From Myrica gale (lineage: Eukaryota > Streptophyta > Magnoliopsida > Fagales > Myricaceae), in NCBI GenBank assembly GCA_963930655.1, contig OZ005609.1, positions 18,797,001 through 18,861,000 on the forward strand: a DNA stretch of 64,000 nt, read 5' to 3'. This document shows positions 33,006-45,500 of the stretch, piece by piece; position 1 is the first letter of the stretch; each line of letters begins with the position of its first letter. The position numbers and the translations under genes are program-made. Below the pieces are notes generated by a model. The model saw only the letters and a list, made by a program, of their open reading frames with translations, searched no databases and was not told the origin of the DNA.

Positions 33006-34542
33006 TGTTATCTGTCTTCCTTTGAGCTCTTGATTACTATGTCTTTTATGTCGGTCTAAACAAAATTTCCAAGTAGAATCTTTTAATTTCTCTTTGGTTG
33101 TTAGAATACCGTGGGGAAGATAAGAGTTTTGATTTTGGTCTTGGCTTGATTATATTGGTTGGTGGCACAAAGTTGAGGGTTATAGATCTTCTTTTATTTC
33201 TGCAATGGTATGCTCAACGGAGTGGAATTTCTTCGTTTTAAGGTCCCGATTTGATGAGCTTTCAATGAACAAATATACAGAAAATGACTTTCTTGTTCCT
33301 ATTTTACAATCTTCTTCCTGTTGATGGGAGCTGTGTTTTTCTTAGCTAGCCTTTGCTGAATATTTATAATGGTGCAGGGAGTTTGTGCTAGTGACCACAG
33401 TAACATACATCTGTACTATATTCATATGTCGAGAAACTAGTATTTTCTCTTCTTCCTGATTATCTTAGATCGGTGTCATGGGTAATTCTATTTTTTGCTT
33501 CAATGTTACATGTGAAAGGTTTTTTGTTATGGAATTTTGCAACTGAAGAATCACCCCTTTTATTTATGTACTTCATGGGGTGATACGGTTGCTTTTTCCC
33601 CGAAGACTATGTTAAGTCTAAGAATCTGTGAGATATAACTGCATTCTGAGCTTTGGAATCAAGTTGTATGTGCTGCTTATTCGCATCAGTAGTGATGGAT
33701 CAGGTTCAGTTACAAAGTCTTTACAGGAGACATAATTTGCATTGGTTCTTTAATTTAAGTTTATTAGTTGGAGCCTTCTTGCACTGGGCTTTCAGGTTAA
33801 TGACTATAGATCTGGCTTGATACAGGAACTTTCGTGCGTTTGCTTGGCTGCCACAAAGTGGAAGATGTTAGAGATGTGTCCGTTGGTTTAGGACTTCAGG
33901 TTGTCAGGTTAATGATTTTTGGTAATTTTTTTATAGTATTTGTACTATTTCTATTGAATCTATTTAGTTTCAAAATCATTAGGTTTGCTGCTTCCTTTTT
34001 CCTTCTCTGTGTTATGGGACTCCTGATGGTTTTCTCTGTTCTTCCTCTCTATGTTTTCTCCTCTTTGTTCTTCTCTCTTCAATGTCTTGAATTAAATCAA
34101 AGTAGACGAAAAGGGACCCAAAGAAGCATAGAAAAAGAGAGCTTGATTCCAGCAAGTACAATATGTTGCTTGTGATGACTAAACAACAAATCTTACAATA
34201 AAAAATCCATCTTTATAGTGAAAAATGTTTGAAGTATTATTTTCTTGCTGAAAGGTATTTTGGAGCATGAAAAATATGAAATATTATATTGTATGCATCT
34301 TCCCTTGAAATTCGATTTTGATATGCACTTCTGCAGAAATTTTTCTTTGTTTGGGTAATGATGGTGGTGGCTAACAGAATTAGTGATGAAGAGTTGTACT
34401 GATATAAAATTCTAAAGTTACTACTAAGGTACTTAATTTACTTGAAACTGTTCAGGTTTAGGGTGGAACCTATATACAACTTTAGCAGATTCAAGATTGA
34501 ACTTGTTATTCGTGGTTATTTGACTTCTTAAAATCTTGTGAG
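33006..34542. other. Intron-like AT-rich interior of the CACTA element
   Basis: Pyrimidine-rich tracts and possible acceptors occur (for example TTGATACAG at about 33826), followed by a short exon-like stretch GAACTTTCGTGCGTTTGC to 33900. It may be more of the captured gene, but I cannot identify it. Confidence 0.4.
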
Positions 34543-34852
34543 TGCAGTTTGTTGGAGAAAAGAGAAGGAATTCTATTCTAAAGGGAAGAGTGAAGAGATA
34601 CTATTTCTGAAATTTTCTTTCACTGTATTGCTTCTCAATGGCTTGCTTTGTGTCAATGCATACATGGGTATTTATAGGCTTATGATTACACCTAGCATTA
34701 ACTCTAAATACATGAACTACCCAAATACATGAATACTCCAAGTACATGAATACCCAAATACATGTATTACTACTTTCAAGATGAACCTACACTAGTTCAT
34801 GAATCTCCCAAAAGACACAACACTTCATTGAATTAAAGTTTATTATTCAACA
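34543..34852 (-). repeat. 3' LTR of the copia element (about 310 bp)
   Basis: On the minus strand it begins TGTTGAATAATAAAC right after the polypurine tract and appears to end CTCCAACAAACTGCA. A TATA-like CCTATAAATACCC lies on the minus strand near 34670-34680. Four variants of a 17-base word AAATACATGAATACCC run at 34705-34770. Confidence 0.7.
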
Positions 34853-34859
34853 CTCCCCT

Positions 34860-37819
34860 TTAAACTTTATTCTTGGTAACTCCAAGCAACATCAGCAACT
34901 TGCTAAAAGTATCATATTTGAGAGGCTTCGTAAAAATATCCGCAACTTGATCATGAGTCTTCACAAATTTGACTTCCACTTCATTCTTGACAATGCATTC
35001 TCGAAGAAAATGAAATCTTGTATCTATATGCTTGCTTCTATCATGAAAGACCGGGTTTTTCGCCAATGCAATTGCCGACTTGTTGTCAACAAAAATGTCA
35101 GTTGCTTCCTTTTCTGCTATGTGTAGTTCCTTTAATAACCTTCTCAACCAAATTGCATGACAAACACAAGATGTCGCGGCAACATATTCAGCTTCACATG
35201 TGGAGAGTGTCACAATTGGTTGCTTCTTGGAACTCCAAGTAAATGTCGTACCTCCCAAATAAAATACAAACCCGGTAGTGCTCTTTCGATCATCCAAGTC
35301 TCCGGCCCAATCACTATCACTATACCCACAAGCTTAAATTCATGAGAATATGAATAAAGAAGGCTGAAATCAATTGTACCTTTGACATAAAGAAGAATCC
35401 TCTTAGCAGCTTTGAAATGCATTGTGCTTGGTGACTCCATATATCGGCTAACAAGCCCAACTCCAAAAAGTATGTCCGGTCTTGTACAAGTCAAGTATCT
35501 TAAACTTCCAACAAGACTCTTGAACATTGTGGGGTCTACCTTCTCTCCTTCTTCATACTTGGACAATTTTACTCCACATTCAACCGGAGTACTCACGGAT
35601 TGACAATCTTCCATCTTGAACTTCTTGAGAACTTCTCTTGCAAAACCTTCTTGAGAGATAAAAATTCCATCCTCCATTTGCTTGATCTCAATGCCAAGAT
35701 AATAAGACATGAGACCAATATCGGTCATTTCAAACTCTCTAGTCATGGCCTTTTTAAATTCTTCAAACATGCTTGAATTATTACTAGTGAAAATTAAATC
35801 ATCAACATATATGCATAGAAGCAAAATATCTCCATTTTCACGCACCTTAGCATAGAGAGCATATTCATGTGGGCACTTGGCAAATCCATTCTCCTGAAAA
35901 TATTTGTCAATCCGACTATTCCATGCCCTCGGCGCTTGTTTCAAGCCATATAAGGCTTTCTTTAACTTCAACACATTATCTTCATGCCTTTTGATCACAT
36001 AACCCATAGGTTGCTCAACATAGACCTCTTCCTCGAGAATTTCATTCAAAAAAACTGATTTGACGTCCATTTGATAAGTTTTCCATTTGTTTTGTGCGGC
36101 AAGGGAAACAATCATTCGAATTGTCTCCAATCGAGCAACAGGAGCAAACACTTCTCCATAATCAATCCCAGGACGTTGGCTATAACCCTTTGCCACCAAT
36201 CTTGCCTTGAACCTTTCTACTTCTCCCTTGGCATTCTTTTTCATTTTGAAAACCCACTTCACACCAATGGGCTTTTGTCCCTTCGGTAAAGTTGCCAACA
36301 CCCAAGTATCATTCTTCTTTATGGATTTGATCTCCTCGTCCATGGCAATTTTCCATCTTTTGTCTTGCACCGCTTCTTCAAAACCTATTGGTTCACAATC
36401 GGCAAAGTGACAAAAAAGAGTTAGATCATCACTTAAATTTTCCGTTACCTCATAAAGGTCTTGAAGACTTCTCATTCGGGATGGCCTTTCACTTGAACTT
36501 CCTTCATGAGAAGATGATGAAGGAGTACTAGGAATTGTTGGTGATCGAGGAGGTGTTGTGAGCTCTTGTTCATCATTTCCTGGATCTTCATTTTCAAGGA
36601 TTGGAAAGAAATCATATCTTTCCTTTTCTTGATCACTCCAATCCCACGAACATTCTTCATCGAATTCCACATCTCTACTAATGATCGTCTTCCCGGCACT
36701 CGGATTATAAAGCTTGTAGCCTTTGGATCTTTGATCATAGCCGATGAAGATGTGCTTCTTACTTTTATCATCAAGCTTGGATCTCTCTTGATCAGGCACA
36801 TGAACATAGCCAATGCTCCCAAAAACTCTCAAATGGGAAATGCTTGGCTTTCTTCCGCTCCATGCTTCTTGAGGAGTTGAGTTCAACAAGCTTCTTGTAG
36901 GACACCGGTTTGATAGATAAACAGCACAATCAACTGTTTCTGCCCAAAACTCTTTAGGCATCATCTTTGTCTTCAACATGCTTCGCGCCATATTGAGAAT
37001 TGCTCTGTTCTTCCTTTCAACCACCCCGTTTTGTTGAGGTGATCTAGGAACTGTCAAAAATCGACGAATCCCATGTGCTTCACAAAACTCATTAAATTCA
37101 TTAGATGTAAACTCACCCCCTATATCCGATCTCAAAGCCTTTATTTCATAACCGCTTCGTTTTTCAACAAGTGCTTTAAATCTTTTAAAAGCACTAAACA
37201 CTTCAGATTTTTCGTTCAGAAAATATACCCAAGTTTTTCTACTAAAATCATCAATAAAGAGAAGAAAGTACCGATTTTTACCAAACGAAGAAGGCTTGAT
37301 CGGTCCACAAACATCGGCATGAACAAGTTGAAGCGGCGAACTTGCTCTTGTAGTTGTTTCTTTTGGAAAGCTATTTCGAAATTGTTTGCCAACAAGACAC
37401 CTTTCACAAAGTTGATCTGATTGATCAATAGGTGGCAAGCCTTTCACCATCTCCTTTTGAGCCAACAACTTCAATCCTCCAAAATTTACATGTCCAAGCC
37501 TCAAATGCCAAAGCCAAGAAGGATCTTTCACACAAGCTTTCAGACACATGGCTACATCAGTTTGAATATCAAGCAAAAACATCCTATTTCTTGTCATGGG
37601 CACTTTCGCAATCAAATTCTTCTTCCTATCTCTTAGAAAAAGACTACGATTTTTCATTTCAATCTCATAGTCTTTTTCCAAGAGTTGCCCTAAACTCAAA
37701 ATGTTGCTTTTCATACTTGGAACATAATAAACATTAGACATAAATTGATGGCTCCCATTTTTCAAACGAATTAGAATCGTACCTTTTCCTTTGATGGGAA
37801 TTTTCACAAGTCTCCGCAA
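34860..37819 (-). pseudogene. Copia pol: integrase, reverse transcriptase, RNase H
   Basis: The frames show the GAG-pre-integrase word [18 protein letters not shown], integrase ([52 protein letters not shown]), reverse transcriptase ([45 protein letters not shown]) and RNase H ([40 protein letters not shown]). The domain order integrase before reverse transcriptase defines Ty1/copia. It belongs to an incomplete element and is treated as a fossil with about one break. Confidence 0.9.
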
Positions 37820-37832
37820 GTGACATTCCCGC

Positions 37833-38546
37833 TTACTGATTCATCAAGCTCCACGAACTTGCTTTTATCTCCGCACATATGATTGCTTGCTGCATTATCC
37901 AGATACCACCAATTTTCTTGCCAGTATCTTCTCCTTTGTAGGCTAGCAACAACGTAGGCTCCGTTTCCTCGTTCTCAACTTGATTAGCCTTTTCTTCAAC
38001 ATTGCTAGGAGAATTCCAACACTCCGAAGAATAATGGCCATACATTTGACAATTGAAACTTCGAATTTTGGACTTGTCATATTGCCTTCCATTCTGCCTT
38101 GAGTAATTTCCTCTTCCACGGCCCCTTGAGGATTGACCTCTTTCTTCATAGTTGGCATTTTGATTATTTTGTCCACCTTGGCCTCTTCCTCTTCCTCTTC
38201 TTCCTCTACCTTGGCCACGTCCGCGTCCTCTTCCTCGTTGACTTTTATCACGCTCTTCGTCTTTCACAGAGAGCTTTGTGGCTAGAACCTGCACAACAGG
38301 TTCTTCCTTCTTCTTAAGTCTTTCTTCATGGGCTTGGAGAGAACCCATGAGTTGATCAACCGCCATCGTCTCCAAATCTTTCGACTCTTCAATAGCCACC
38401 ACAATATAATCGAACTTTGAATGCAACGAGCGAAGAATCTTCTCAATCACCCAGACGTCCTCCATATTTTCTCCATACCTCCTCATTTGATTCACAATGG
38501 CCAACACCCTCGAAAAATAATCTGCAATCGCCTCAGATTCTTGCAT
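37833..38546 (-). pseudogene. Copia gag
   Basis: The 237-residue frame has the UBN2-type gag core ([40 protein letters not shown]), a long arginine/glycine-rich stretch and a modified zinc knuckle ([12 protein letters not shown]). The upstream end is lost. A 55-base tandem duplication lies at 38508-38605. Confidence 0.85.
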
Positions 38547-38605
38547 ACGCAGGACCTCGAAAAATAATCTGCAATCGCCTCAGATTCTTGCATACGCAAC
38601 ACCCT
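38508..38605. repeat. Tandem duplication at the truncated end of the copia gag
   Basis: Two consecutive copies of a unit of about 55 bases start at CCTCGAAAAATAATCTGC (38508 and about 38562), differing slightly at the junction. Confidence 0.8.
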
Positions 38606-39034
38606 CTCCGGCATGGGCAGGAAATTTTTTGACCCGTTTTATTTAGAGTTGCTTATATAGCCTTATATACAAGTAGATATTGTGTTTACATAAATCTCTT
38701 GTTATTTCTATTTTTCATGTGATATTTATTTTCTATTACATGAATTTAAGATAGAGGATGTTGATGTGTCAAAGGAGGAATTTTTTAATTGGTCGTTGCT
38801 TATTGTGTTGTATTTGAGTATTTTAGTCGGTCCTTGAATTCAAGATAGAGGCTTGTGTTTGTTGTATAATATTATTAATCAGTGATAAAAAGATTATTGT
38901 GTTTCTTTAATTTTTTACATCTGATGAATTATGGTTATTAAAATAAATTTGTATTACTTATTAGGAAAATATACGAAAAAATTAGTGGCGTTTTCAAAAA
39001 TGCTGGTACATAGGAAAATGAAAACGTTGACAGA

Positions 39035-39249
39035 GACCTTTAGCGGCGGTCACAAAAATGCAGCTAAAAGTCTGTACTAGTATTTTCACGAAACGCTGCA
39101 AAAAAACGCAAAATTGTGTTTGGGTCTATAGCGGCGGTTGCGACCGCTGCTAACCGACCGCCGCTATAGACCCCAAGTCTTCACCAGCGGTCACCTAAAC
39201 CGCCGCGATAGACCTATGCCGATGGGTATATAGCGGGGGTCGCGACCGC
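39035..39249. repeat. Right subterminal repeats of the CACTA element
   Basis: Direct and inverted GCGGCGGTC, TATAGCGGCGGTTGCGACCG and CCGCCGCTATAGACCCC words are concentrated here and mirror the left side. Confidence 0.8.
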
Positions 39250-40802
39250 TGATGGATGCTTAAAAATACATAGTTTCTTATTAATAATAAGCATTATCAT
39301 ACCATATTTTCTATTAATTATTGCATTTTCAATTGATTTGTGGTTTATTGCTTAATTATTAATCTAGAGCTTAAATGTTATATTAATGTAGTAACTTCTA
39401 TTTCACAGGAGAAATAAAGAAAATCATGTGAAAAGATAGAGTCAAAGTAGAAGTCTTGAAGAAGAAGAATAAAAAAAGAAGAAAAAAAGAAGATGAGGCC
39501 ACGTGTACGTCAAAGCAACGAAGAAAGAAAATGTGATGCTTATAAAATGAAGTCTTGGCTGCACGAAATTTGAGGGGAGAACTTGACTGAAAATTGAAAG
39601 AAGTAAAGACAATCACGTGAGAAGAGAACAAAAATAAAAGAATCTACATCAGCTGTTCACGTGGCGGAGTTAAAAAAAAGGGAAAACACACGGTTTGACT
39701 ATCAATTGTAGAAGGGCCGCACTTTAAAAGCAAGAGGAAAAAAAATCCAATGAGGTGCACGCAACCCTAGAAAAATAAAGAAGCTCTCAGCCACACTGGT
39801 TTTTTAAAAAAAAGGAGTTGTCACAATTCTATTGGGATATAGAGGTCGCACTTCAGAGAGGAGGAGCTATTCAGTCCAGAGCAAGAAGCAAAATTTACAG
39901 TGATTTTAATTTTCTGTTTTATTTTTGGTTTATTTCAATCAATGTTTAGCACTATGAAGTTTATTTTTATGATTATTTGTAGCTAAATATTTTAGTTAGG
40001 GCTAGATTGAAGCCCTAAGCATGTTTTCTTAAGGATTTTGATTTGCTTTGTTACAAACGGTTTATGATGCTTAATTGATTATTTCTAGGTTTTAAATTTT
40101 TTCTTCACATGATTTATGTTTATGCCTGATCACCATATGCATGTGCTATATGAAGATTGTCATATAGGTAGATTTAGATGACCGAGTCTTGTGCCTATAC
40201 TAAGTGACGAAAAGGAACCAATCGCTGGCTCTTTTGGATTAATCAACATGAAAAACCAGAATAGATACCATGTTTCAGGTTTCGTTTGTTTGTCGATTTC
40301 CACTGATTCATGCTTTCTTAAGGTGCAACTTAGTAGATACCATGCTAAATACTTTAAGAAAGAAAGGAGTTAGAGTAGACACTCATGCCTAACTTGTTGC
40401 TTAGGGAAATAAATAGCTTAAGGAGTAGATACCATGCCCTTAGGTTGACAAACAGTGAGCACCCAAATTTAGTTTGTAGCATTGTGCAAGTCATTTGATT
40501 TAAGGAAGATGATTAGTGGTGGATATCGAAGCCTTAACTTGTTTTCTCATTATTTTAATTCTAATTTCAAATTTGTTTTATGATTTTCTTCCATTAATGC
40601 AATCTTGTTTGATTATTTAATTCTGTTATTTGTTTTGTTTTCGTTAGATAAAAGTTTTAATTAATAATCTTTAAATGCAATTAATCCAATCCTCGTGGGA
40701 ATGATCTCGTATTTGTCGGCTATACTATTTGTTTGATCTTGTGCACTTGCGAGTAAAACATACATTTAGAGGCTTATTATTTAGGCTAATATTTGTGTAA
40801 CA
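39250..40802 (+). repeat. Athila-like 5' LTR (about 1.55 kb)
   Basis: The right boundary is firm: ..TTTGTGTAACA at 40802, then AGTTT and the primer binding site. The left boundary at 39250 (TGATGGATGCTTAAAAATAC) is inferred from the end of the CACTA repeats. It contains a possible TATA at about 39540 (CTTATAAAATGAAG). Confidence 0.65.
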
Positions 40803-40808
40803 AGTTTT

Positions 40809-40825
40809 TGGCGCCGTTGTCGGGG
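40809..40825 (+). promoter_or_regulatory. Athila-type primer binding site (tRNA-Asp)
   Basis: TGGCGCCGTTGTCGGGG differs at one base from TGGCGCCGTTGCCGGGG, the usual Athila/Tat-family primer binding site complementary to tRNA-Asp. Confidence 0.85.
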
Positions 40826-40891
40826 ATTGCATTAAATTGTGTTTAATTATTATTAAAAAAACAAAAATTTTAATTTTTTTATACTTTTTAC

Positions 40892-41480
40892 GTGTTATAT
40901 TGCAGGATTAAAATTTTGTTTATGCAAGCTTGTCGATCCCAGAATTTACCAATCATTGTTTACGATCCAGAGATTGAACGAGTTCTTAGACAACTTCGAA
41001 AGCAAGAAGGAGAATCTAAAGAAGAAGCAAAATCAGAATCTAAGGTAGTAATGGCAGAAGAACAAGCAAAAAACCCACCAGTTCGAAAGCCAATGAAGAG
41101 CTCATTCATTCCACAAAATCTTAATCAACCATCATGCATTGCCTACCAACCAACAACACAGAGCAACTTCAACGTATCTCCTCATTTACTTAATACGGTG
41201 CCCCATTACAGAGGCACACCTTCTAAGGATCCATATTTGCACATTAGGGATTTCTTTGATCTCTGCAAGACTCAAAATATCTAGGGCATAGCTGCAAAAA
41301 GAGTCAGGTTAATCCTCTTTCCTTTTTTTTAAAAGATAAGTTGTGGTTGAACTCTTTGTCTGCAGGTTCCATTAACAATTGGGAGGACTTGGCAACTAAA
41401 TTTATGAAAAAGTTTTTTCCAGCTCAAAAGACAAGGAAACTTAGAAGGGAGATTCAAACCTTTTAGCAGAAAGATGGAGA
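40892..41480 (+). pseudogene. Athila-like gag remnant
   Basis: After the primer binding site the translation shows PHYRGTPSKDPYLHIRDFFD, RLILFPFFLKDKLWLNSL, SINNWEDLATKFMKKFFPAQ, KTRKLRREIQTF, the Athila-type gag core. It has several breaks, and nothing of pol follows. It is a fossil. Confidence 0.8.
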
Positions 41481-42624
41481 AGCCAAGGGGTGGCTGTCAC
41501 AAGCAAACCCCTTGATTGGGTGGCTTGGGCGGCATAAGGGCTGGAGAAGCCAAATGACACACTCTCCCTTCCCTAGGTGATGATTAAGGATACTTATACA
41601 AGCTAAATTCACTTCAAAATCACATAAATTGTGATTGCAAGCACGCATGGCCAGTTGGTCCAATTTTGCATCTTACTATTCATGCAACAAAGGCTAAAAA
41701 CATGGGACAAGGGAAAGGGACAAAGAGAACAAGACAAAACCAAGATTTCCTTGTGTGTGCTGTGTGACCTAGGGAGGAGAGAGAGGGAGTGGGACCAACA
41801 TGACATCAAAGTAGGCTTAGGTTAGCAAAATAGTTAGCTATCTTACAAAGTTAATCAATGCATATGTTAGAAAAAAGAAATAAGTAATTAGTCAAGTAAT
41901 TAACCGAGATTAGTGATAGAATAATCAAGATTGACACTAGGTAAAAATTTAATATGTCAACAAGAGAACGAAAAGGGAAAGAGATTAAGCATACCGAAAT
42001 CCATTAGGGCAATTTGAATCGAATAAATCATGTGTCAAGAAATCAAATCTAATATTTAGAAGATGTAAAATATGAGCTATTGAAGTATACTTAGGAAAAA
42101 AATATCATGTGTTTTAATCAAGCAATAGGAATACTAAGGTTTTAATACAAGAATGAAAGAATTTTGGATGCATAGAAACCGATAAAATAGAGACGATCAC
42201 GATCATAATCATTAATAGGCTAAATACAAGAAATCAAGGAAATTAGAGAAATCGGAAAATTTAGGGAAGGGGTGTCACAATTATATGCTATTTATTGTCG
42301 CCGCATAACCTCCGCAAAATCTAAACATATTAACGACAGGAGTGGGTGTCACTGCTGACGTCATTAAAGGTTGCCAAAATTGGAATGGTGGATTACCACC
42401 ACAATAAAATCAGGTCGACTTAGAGTGCAAAATGGTTTGCAGTCGCTATACCTGTTTAGCGCGAGTTGAAAAAGAAGGAATGGATTTCAAAATATTTCAT
42501 TAAGCTCATAAGCAAACATGGGCCGGAAGGTTGACTCAGAATCAGAGAATGATGTTTTCATAGCATTCCTTTTCTTCAATTTTAAAAAAATAGGACATTT
42601 AGCTTTAAAGTGACCAAATCCTTT
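41481..42624. other. Stretch without recognised gene
   Basis: Two short frames (41463-41825) carry no known domain. Part of it (42285-42470) contains words such as GTCGCCGCATAACCTCCGC and CAGTCGCTATACCTGTTTAG that faintly recall CACTA subterminal repeats. Confidence 0.4.
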
Positions 42625-43260
42625 GCACGTGTGATATTAGTCATTCAGTAAGCATTGTGAGTGATTATTAATCTGACATGGACCCTGATTGCTGGACAAG
42701 CATATTCTCAAGCACTTGAGAAGAACTAAACACTATGTTGTAATGTTTAGAATTTAAAATTTGAGAACTATCCAAAGATACACAAGTTTAGTTATTGTTG
42801 ATAATTGATCAATTTTGAATTTGTGTGTATACATTGGGTAAAAGTGGATTGAGTTGCAAGAGTTGTAAGCAGAATACCACTACTGACTTCAGCATTGAGG
42901 GCAAATTACATAGAAAAGAGGATATGTGATATTGTGAATCGGAGAGAAGTGGCAATGGCTCATGTAGTGCCAACCTAGAATATTGCGAATCCCTTTTCAC
43001 CGAATCACTGACTCAAAAATGTTTGAGAAATATTTAAAATCTATATGGGTATGAGATGCCTGTATGAATGATTTTGAGTGCAAGTGGAAGATGTTGGAAA
43101 TATACCCCCAAAACTAGTTATTGGGTATATTATGCTGTAACATAAGATGTTATATAGTTATATTATTAAGTGACATTGTAGAAAATTCATGCCAATGATT
43201 AATGAATTAATGGTGGGAAGTATAATTTTTTGGTTCCTTATTCACTTGAAAGTTGTTCTA
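42625..43260 (+). mobile_element. Second copy of the old copia tail and LTR start
   Basis: It is alignable with 27820-28510: AGTAAGCATTGTGAGTG, TTGAGAAGAAC.AAACACTAT, GTGCAAGTGGAAGATGTT. The LTR starts at 43092 (TGTTGGAAATATACC). Similarity stops near 43260, where the hAT element starts. Decayed. Confidence 0.75.
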
Positions 43261-44308
43261 GACTGATAGGAGTGTATAACGGAATAGTCGGAAGCGAAAT
43301 TTAACATTCTTACATCTGGTTCGCTAATTAGCAGATGACCAAAATGGAGTCCGCTTCCGCTTTCGACTCTTAGCGGACTTAGCGGAAGTAGATAGCGGAA
43401 TGCCGACAATGTTTTGGGCCATATTTTTTTGCTCATTTAACATTTTTGCAAAAAATAAATATGCAATTTATTTATCACAATTCACAATTACAAATATCTC
43501 TAATATATCAGAAAATTAAAATATACAACTCGATCTTCAAAAGAATATTTATCAATTCATTATAAACATCTCAATTATATAAATTAACACAAGTATACAA
43601 ATGAAAATTAAGAATTTACATTACATTTGCACCATATCAAGTGATCAACTCAGCAAGACACGAAGTGATTAGAGACTTAGAGTTGAATTTTGGAGTAAAA
43701 TGTTGGTCATCCGTTAAAACTCAAACTATTACAACCATATGATATTATGATCATATTAGTTTTGATGGCCATTTTATTTAGCCCATAATATTTAAAAACC
43801 AACAATTCATTGTTGATCTTTTGAAAACCGAAAACAACATCCTAGCAAGTAAGAACATATTTTAAAAATAAAAAACAACAATAACTTAAACTCTTAACAT
43901 AAAATCCAGATTCACAATAAAATCCTAAAACATGCAATTCATAAACAAGTGTAAAAATAAATCTAAAAACATGCAATTAACAAAATCCATATTCAATAAA
44001 CTCCAAAACAACATGCATTTAACAAAATTCACAATATGTAATTCACAAAATTCATAATATCAGATTCACAAAGTCACCTAGTAAATAGTAACCTAGACAC
44101 CATCACAATTTCTAAATAGCTGAAGAAATATTATGGGCTTAATAATAAAAGTGGTCAAGACTCAATGGAAACAATAACAGAAAAACAAAGTGTATGCTGA
44201 CATAACTCGAAATAGAAGAATATTACTATAAAAAGTTAGAAGTTAGAAGCAAGAAATTAAAAACATAACCAAACATCAATCAATCACGAATCCACGATTG
44301 ATGCAGCA

Positions 44309-45196
44309 TTAGAAATCATCTTTGAAAAAAACAAATTTATTAACAAGGAGCTCATAAATTTTAATTAAGTGAAAGTAGGAATGTAAAATTTTGTATATAC
44401 CTATGTCCATCATATAACTAGCAGGATCTTCTGTCCCATCAACAACTTCAGGTTCCTTATCTTCATTTTCATCCGCATAATATATGATCTTGGATCTTAA
44501 CCAATTTTGAGCACAAATGAGTCCCTCCGCCACTTTTGGTGCAAACGAACTTCGAAAATGATCTAATACTCGACCCCCCGTGCTGAAGACAGACTCTGGA
44601 GGAACTGTAGTAATAGGGATGACAAGAACATCTCGAGAAATTCGTGCAAGAACGGGAAATTTTGGTGTATTCACTCTCCACCAGTTAAGGATATCAAAAT
44701 TAGGATCTTTAGATTCAACATCCTCCATTAAATATCTTTCCACTTCATACTTGCTATTCAGTAAATTCTGTTGCGCCTTAAACTGTGTGAATTCCAGGTA
44801 AAGAGGATCATCTTCGGGTACACTAGATGACCCAATCACTTCAACTTGGCATTGACTTGCAAATATACTCCCACTACTAGATGAAGAATCCACACTACTA
44901 TACTCTGCAAACAACTGATCCAAGGTCCCTCTCACTAGACTAGTTGTCTTTGCACCTAACTCCGTCCCTAAAGTCTTCTTGAACCAAAATTCCAAGTATA
45001 TAACCTTGTATTGTGGATCGTGTACCGCTGCAACAAACAACAATCTGTTAACCTTAGCCAAATCACCCCAGTATTTATGACACTTCACTTGCATTTTTTT
45101 TGCCATGTCTGACAAGAACAAATCCTCACTTCCTGCATATTTCCCCAAATGCATATGAATTTTGGCAAGTTTCCCAAAAAATAAGTTTGTCGTCAC
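44309..45196 (-). pseudogene. hAT transposase C-terminus: DUF4413-like and dimerisation domain
   Basis: The 295-residue frame has a DUF4413-like part (MAKKMQVKCHKYWGDLAKVN, FVAAVHDPQYKVIYLEFWF) and the complete hAT C-terminal dimerisation domain (SKYEVERYLMEDVE, FDILNWWRVNTPKFPVLARI, RDVLVIPITTVPPESVFSTG, GRVLDHFRSSFAPKVAEGLI). It belongs to the RICESLEEPER/DAYSLEEPER-related group of Ac-like transposases. The frame is open here but upstream parts are decayed. Confidence 0.88.
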
Positions 45197-45500
45197 CGTA
45201 TTTGAAGCAGATATTCAAATCGTCACCTCATAAAAGAGTGCCAAAAATTTGGTAAAATGTCTCACAAGCTCCCAATCCTCAAATTTAGGGGGGGCCCAAT
45301 CCCTTCCTCCCATGCCCCTCTTCACGCAGAAAGTTTATCAAAATCCCATCTTTCGCCAACATATCCTAAAAGACTATCTGATATTTCTTAGCTGCATCCA
45401 ACATAATATACGTTGAATTCCAACGAGTAGGAACATCAAGTTGCAAAAATCCCTCAATGAGAAACTTCTTCTTCTCTACACATTTCTTAAATCCATCCAT

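Larger units (their letters stand above)
34543..38640 (-). mobile_element. Ty1/copia element inside the CACTA element, 5' end missing
   Basis: From right to left on the minus strand: gag (37833-38546), pol with integrase, reverse transcriptase and RNase H (34860-37819), a polypurine tract (AAAGTTTAAAGGGGAG) and the 3' LTR (34543-34852). No 5' LTR or primer binding site is visible. The coding part has few breaks, so the element looks young, but it is incomplete. Confidence 0.85.
31766..39249. mobile_element. CACTA-type DNA transposon carrying a gene fragment
   Basis: The left terminus is CACTACAAAAAAATAAG at 31766. Subterminal repeats of the TTTAGCGGCGGTC type fill 31785-31965, and inverted counterparts such as GACCGCCGCTATAGACCCC and GGTCGCGACCGC fill 39035-39249. 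CACTA ends and such repeats are characteristic of En/Spm elements, where they bind the element proteins. The right terminal CACTA is not seen; the Athila-like LTR beginning near 39250 seems to have replaced or displaced it. No transposase is found. The interior holds an HHL1-like gene fragment and a copia insertion. Confidence 0.78.

Noticed and set aside
33834-34175. 113-residue frame starting MRLLGCHKVEDVRDVSVGLG
   Set aside because: Only its first 25 residues look exon-like; the rest is hydrophobic translation of intron-like AT-rich DNA.
42285-42470. Possible third CACTA end
   Set aside because: Only a few GTCGC/TAGCGCG words are present, with no CACTA terminus or regular subterminal repeats.
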